64,000 nt of DNA from Pandoraea apista (lineage in GTDB: Bacteria; Pseudomonadota; Gammaproteobacteria; Burkholderiales; Burkholderiaceae). The stretch spans positions 3,534,001 through 3,598,000 of the forward strand of contig NZ_CP013481.2 of the NCBI RefSeq assembly GCF_001465595.2, read 5' to 3'. The notes beneath the pieces are model-generated. The model was given only the letters and a program-made list of their open reading frames with translations. It did no database searches and was not told the DNA's origin. Made by a program: the position numbers and the translations under genes. Shown here piece after piece: positions 63,997-64,000 of this stretch (the stretch's first letter is position 1; every line of letters starts with the position of its first letter).

Positions 63997-64000
63997 GCTC

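Overview
The window is a gene-dense, GC-rich stretch of bacterial chromosome with short intergenic gaps. Gene content and protein style fit a betaproteobacterium of the Burkholderiaceae, possibly Pandoraea or a close relative. The taxonomic call rests on family recognition (prpC-acnD-prpF-prpD, glpRDK, Liv-type clusters joined to acyl-CoA ligases, cydAB with a DUF2474 subunit), not on a marker gene. I saw no tRNA, rRNA, insertion sequence, prophage or CRISPR array. Most of it is accessory catabolism and its regulation.

Region by region. 1-5701 (+): an aromatic-acid operon with an aryl-acid AMP/CoA ligase, a hotdog thioesterase, a maleate cis-trans isomerase, an aryl-CoA flavin hydroxylase and an AAHS-type importer. 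The first three complete genes are joined by ATGA overlaps. It looks like a salicylyl-CoA/gentisyl-CoA style route ending in maleate to fumarate. 5826-14418 (-): a branched-chain-type ABC importer (binding protein, two permeases, two ATPases) bracketed by two different acyl-activating enzymes, facing a divergent Crp/Fnr regulator with a perfect TTGTCA-N6-TGACAA palindrome before its own start. 15511-17340: a GNAT acetyltransferase and a MASE2-GGDEF protein. 17568-24730 (-): an eight-gene operon for a PotABCD-type importer, a three-subunit HcnABC/opine-oxidase-like dehydrogenase and a RidA imine deaminase, with a divergent OccR/NocR-like LysR regulator.

25932-34161: a mixed block with a secreted cupin, AraC-GyrI regulator, selU, two lipoprotein or membrane genes, a family-2 glycosyltransferase, cytochrome b561, a PEP-mutase-like enzyme, a class II aldolase-like enzyme and a LysR regulator. 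34283-36045: a NarK/NasA-type nitrate/nitrite porter whose upstream DNA carries an NtrC-like site, a sigma-54 promoter with consensus spacing and a leader with mutually exclusive antiterminator and terminator hairpins. This is the best candidate here for an undescribed regulatory element. 36180-38726: a CPBP protease with a long N-terminal domain and a DUF1345 protein. 38977-42205: cydA, cydB, a DUF2474 subunit and a PEBP-like periplasmic protein.

42288-50097: folE, a HlyD/ABC/ABC-2/NodT efflux operon, a LysR regulator, and a VOC plus FAH enzyme pair. 50841-54928 (-): glpR, glpD and glpK with a clear GlpR operator. 55068-57267: a small lipoprotein and a glycerate kinase. 57428-63996 (-): the AcnD/PrpF form of the 2-methylcitrate cycle. 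Together the genes describe a soil- or sediment-type heterotroph that imports and degrades aromatic acids, amine or opine-like compounds, glycerol and propionate, with nitrate uptake and cyanide-insensitive-type respiration.
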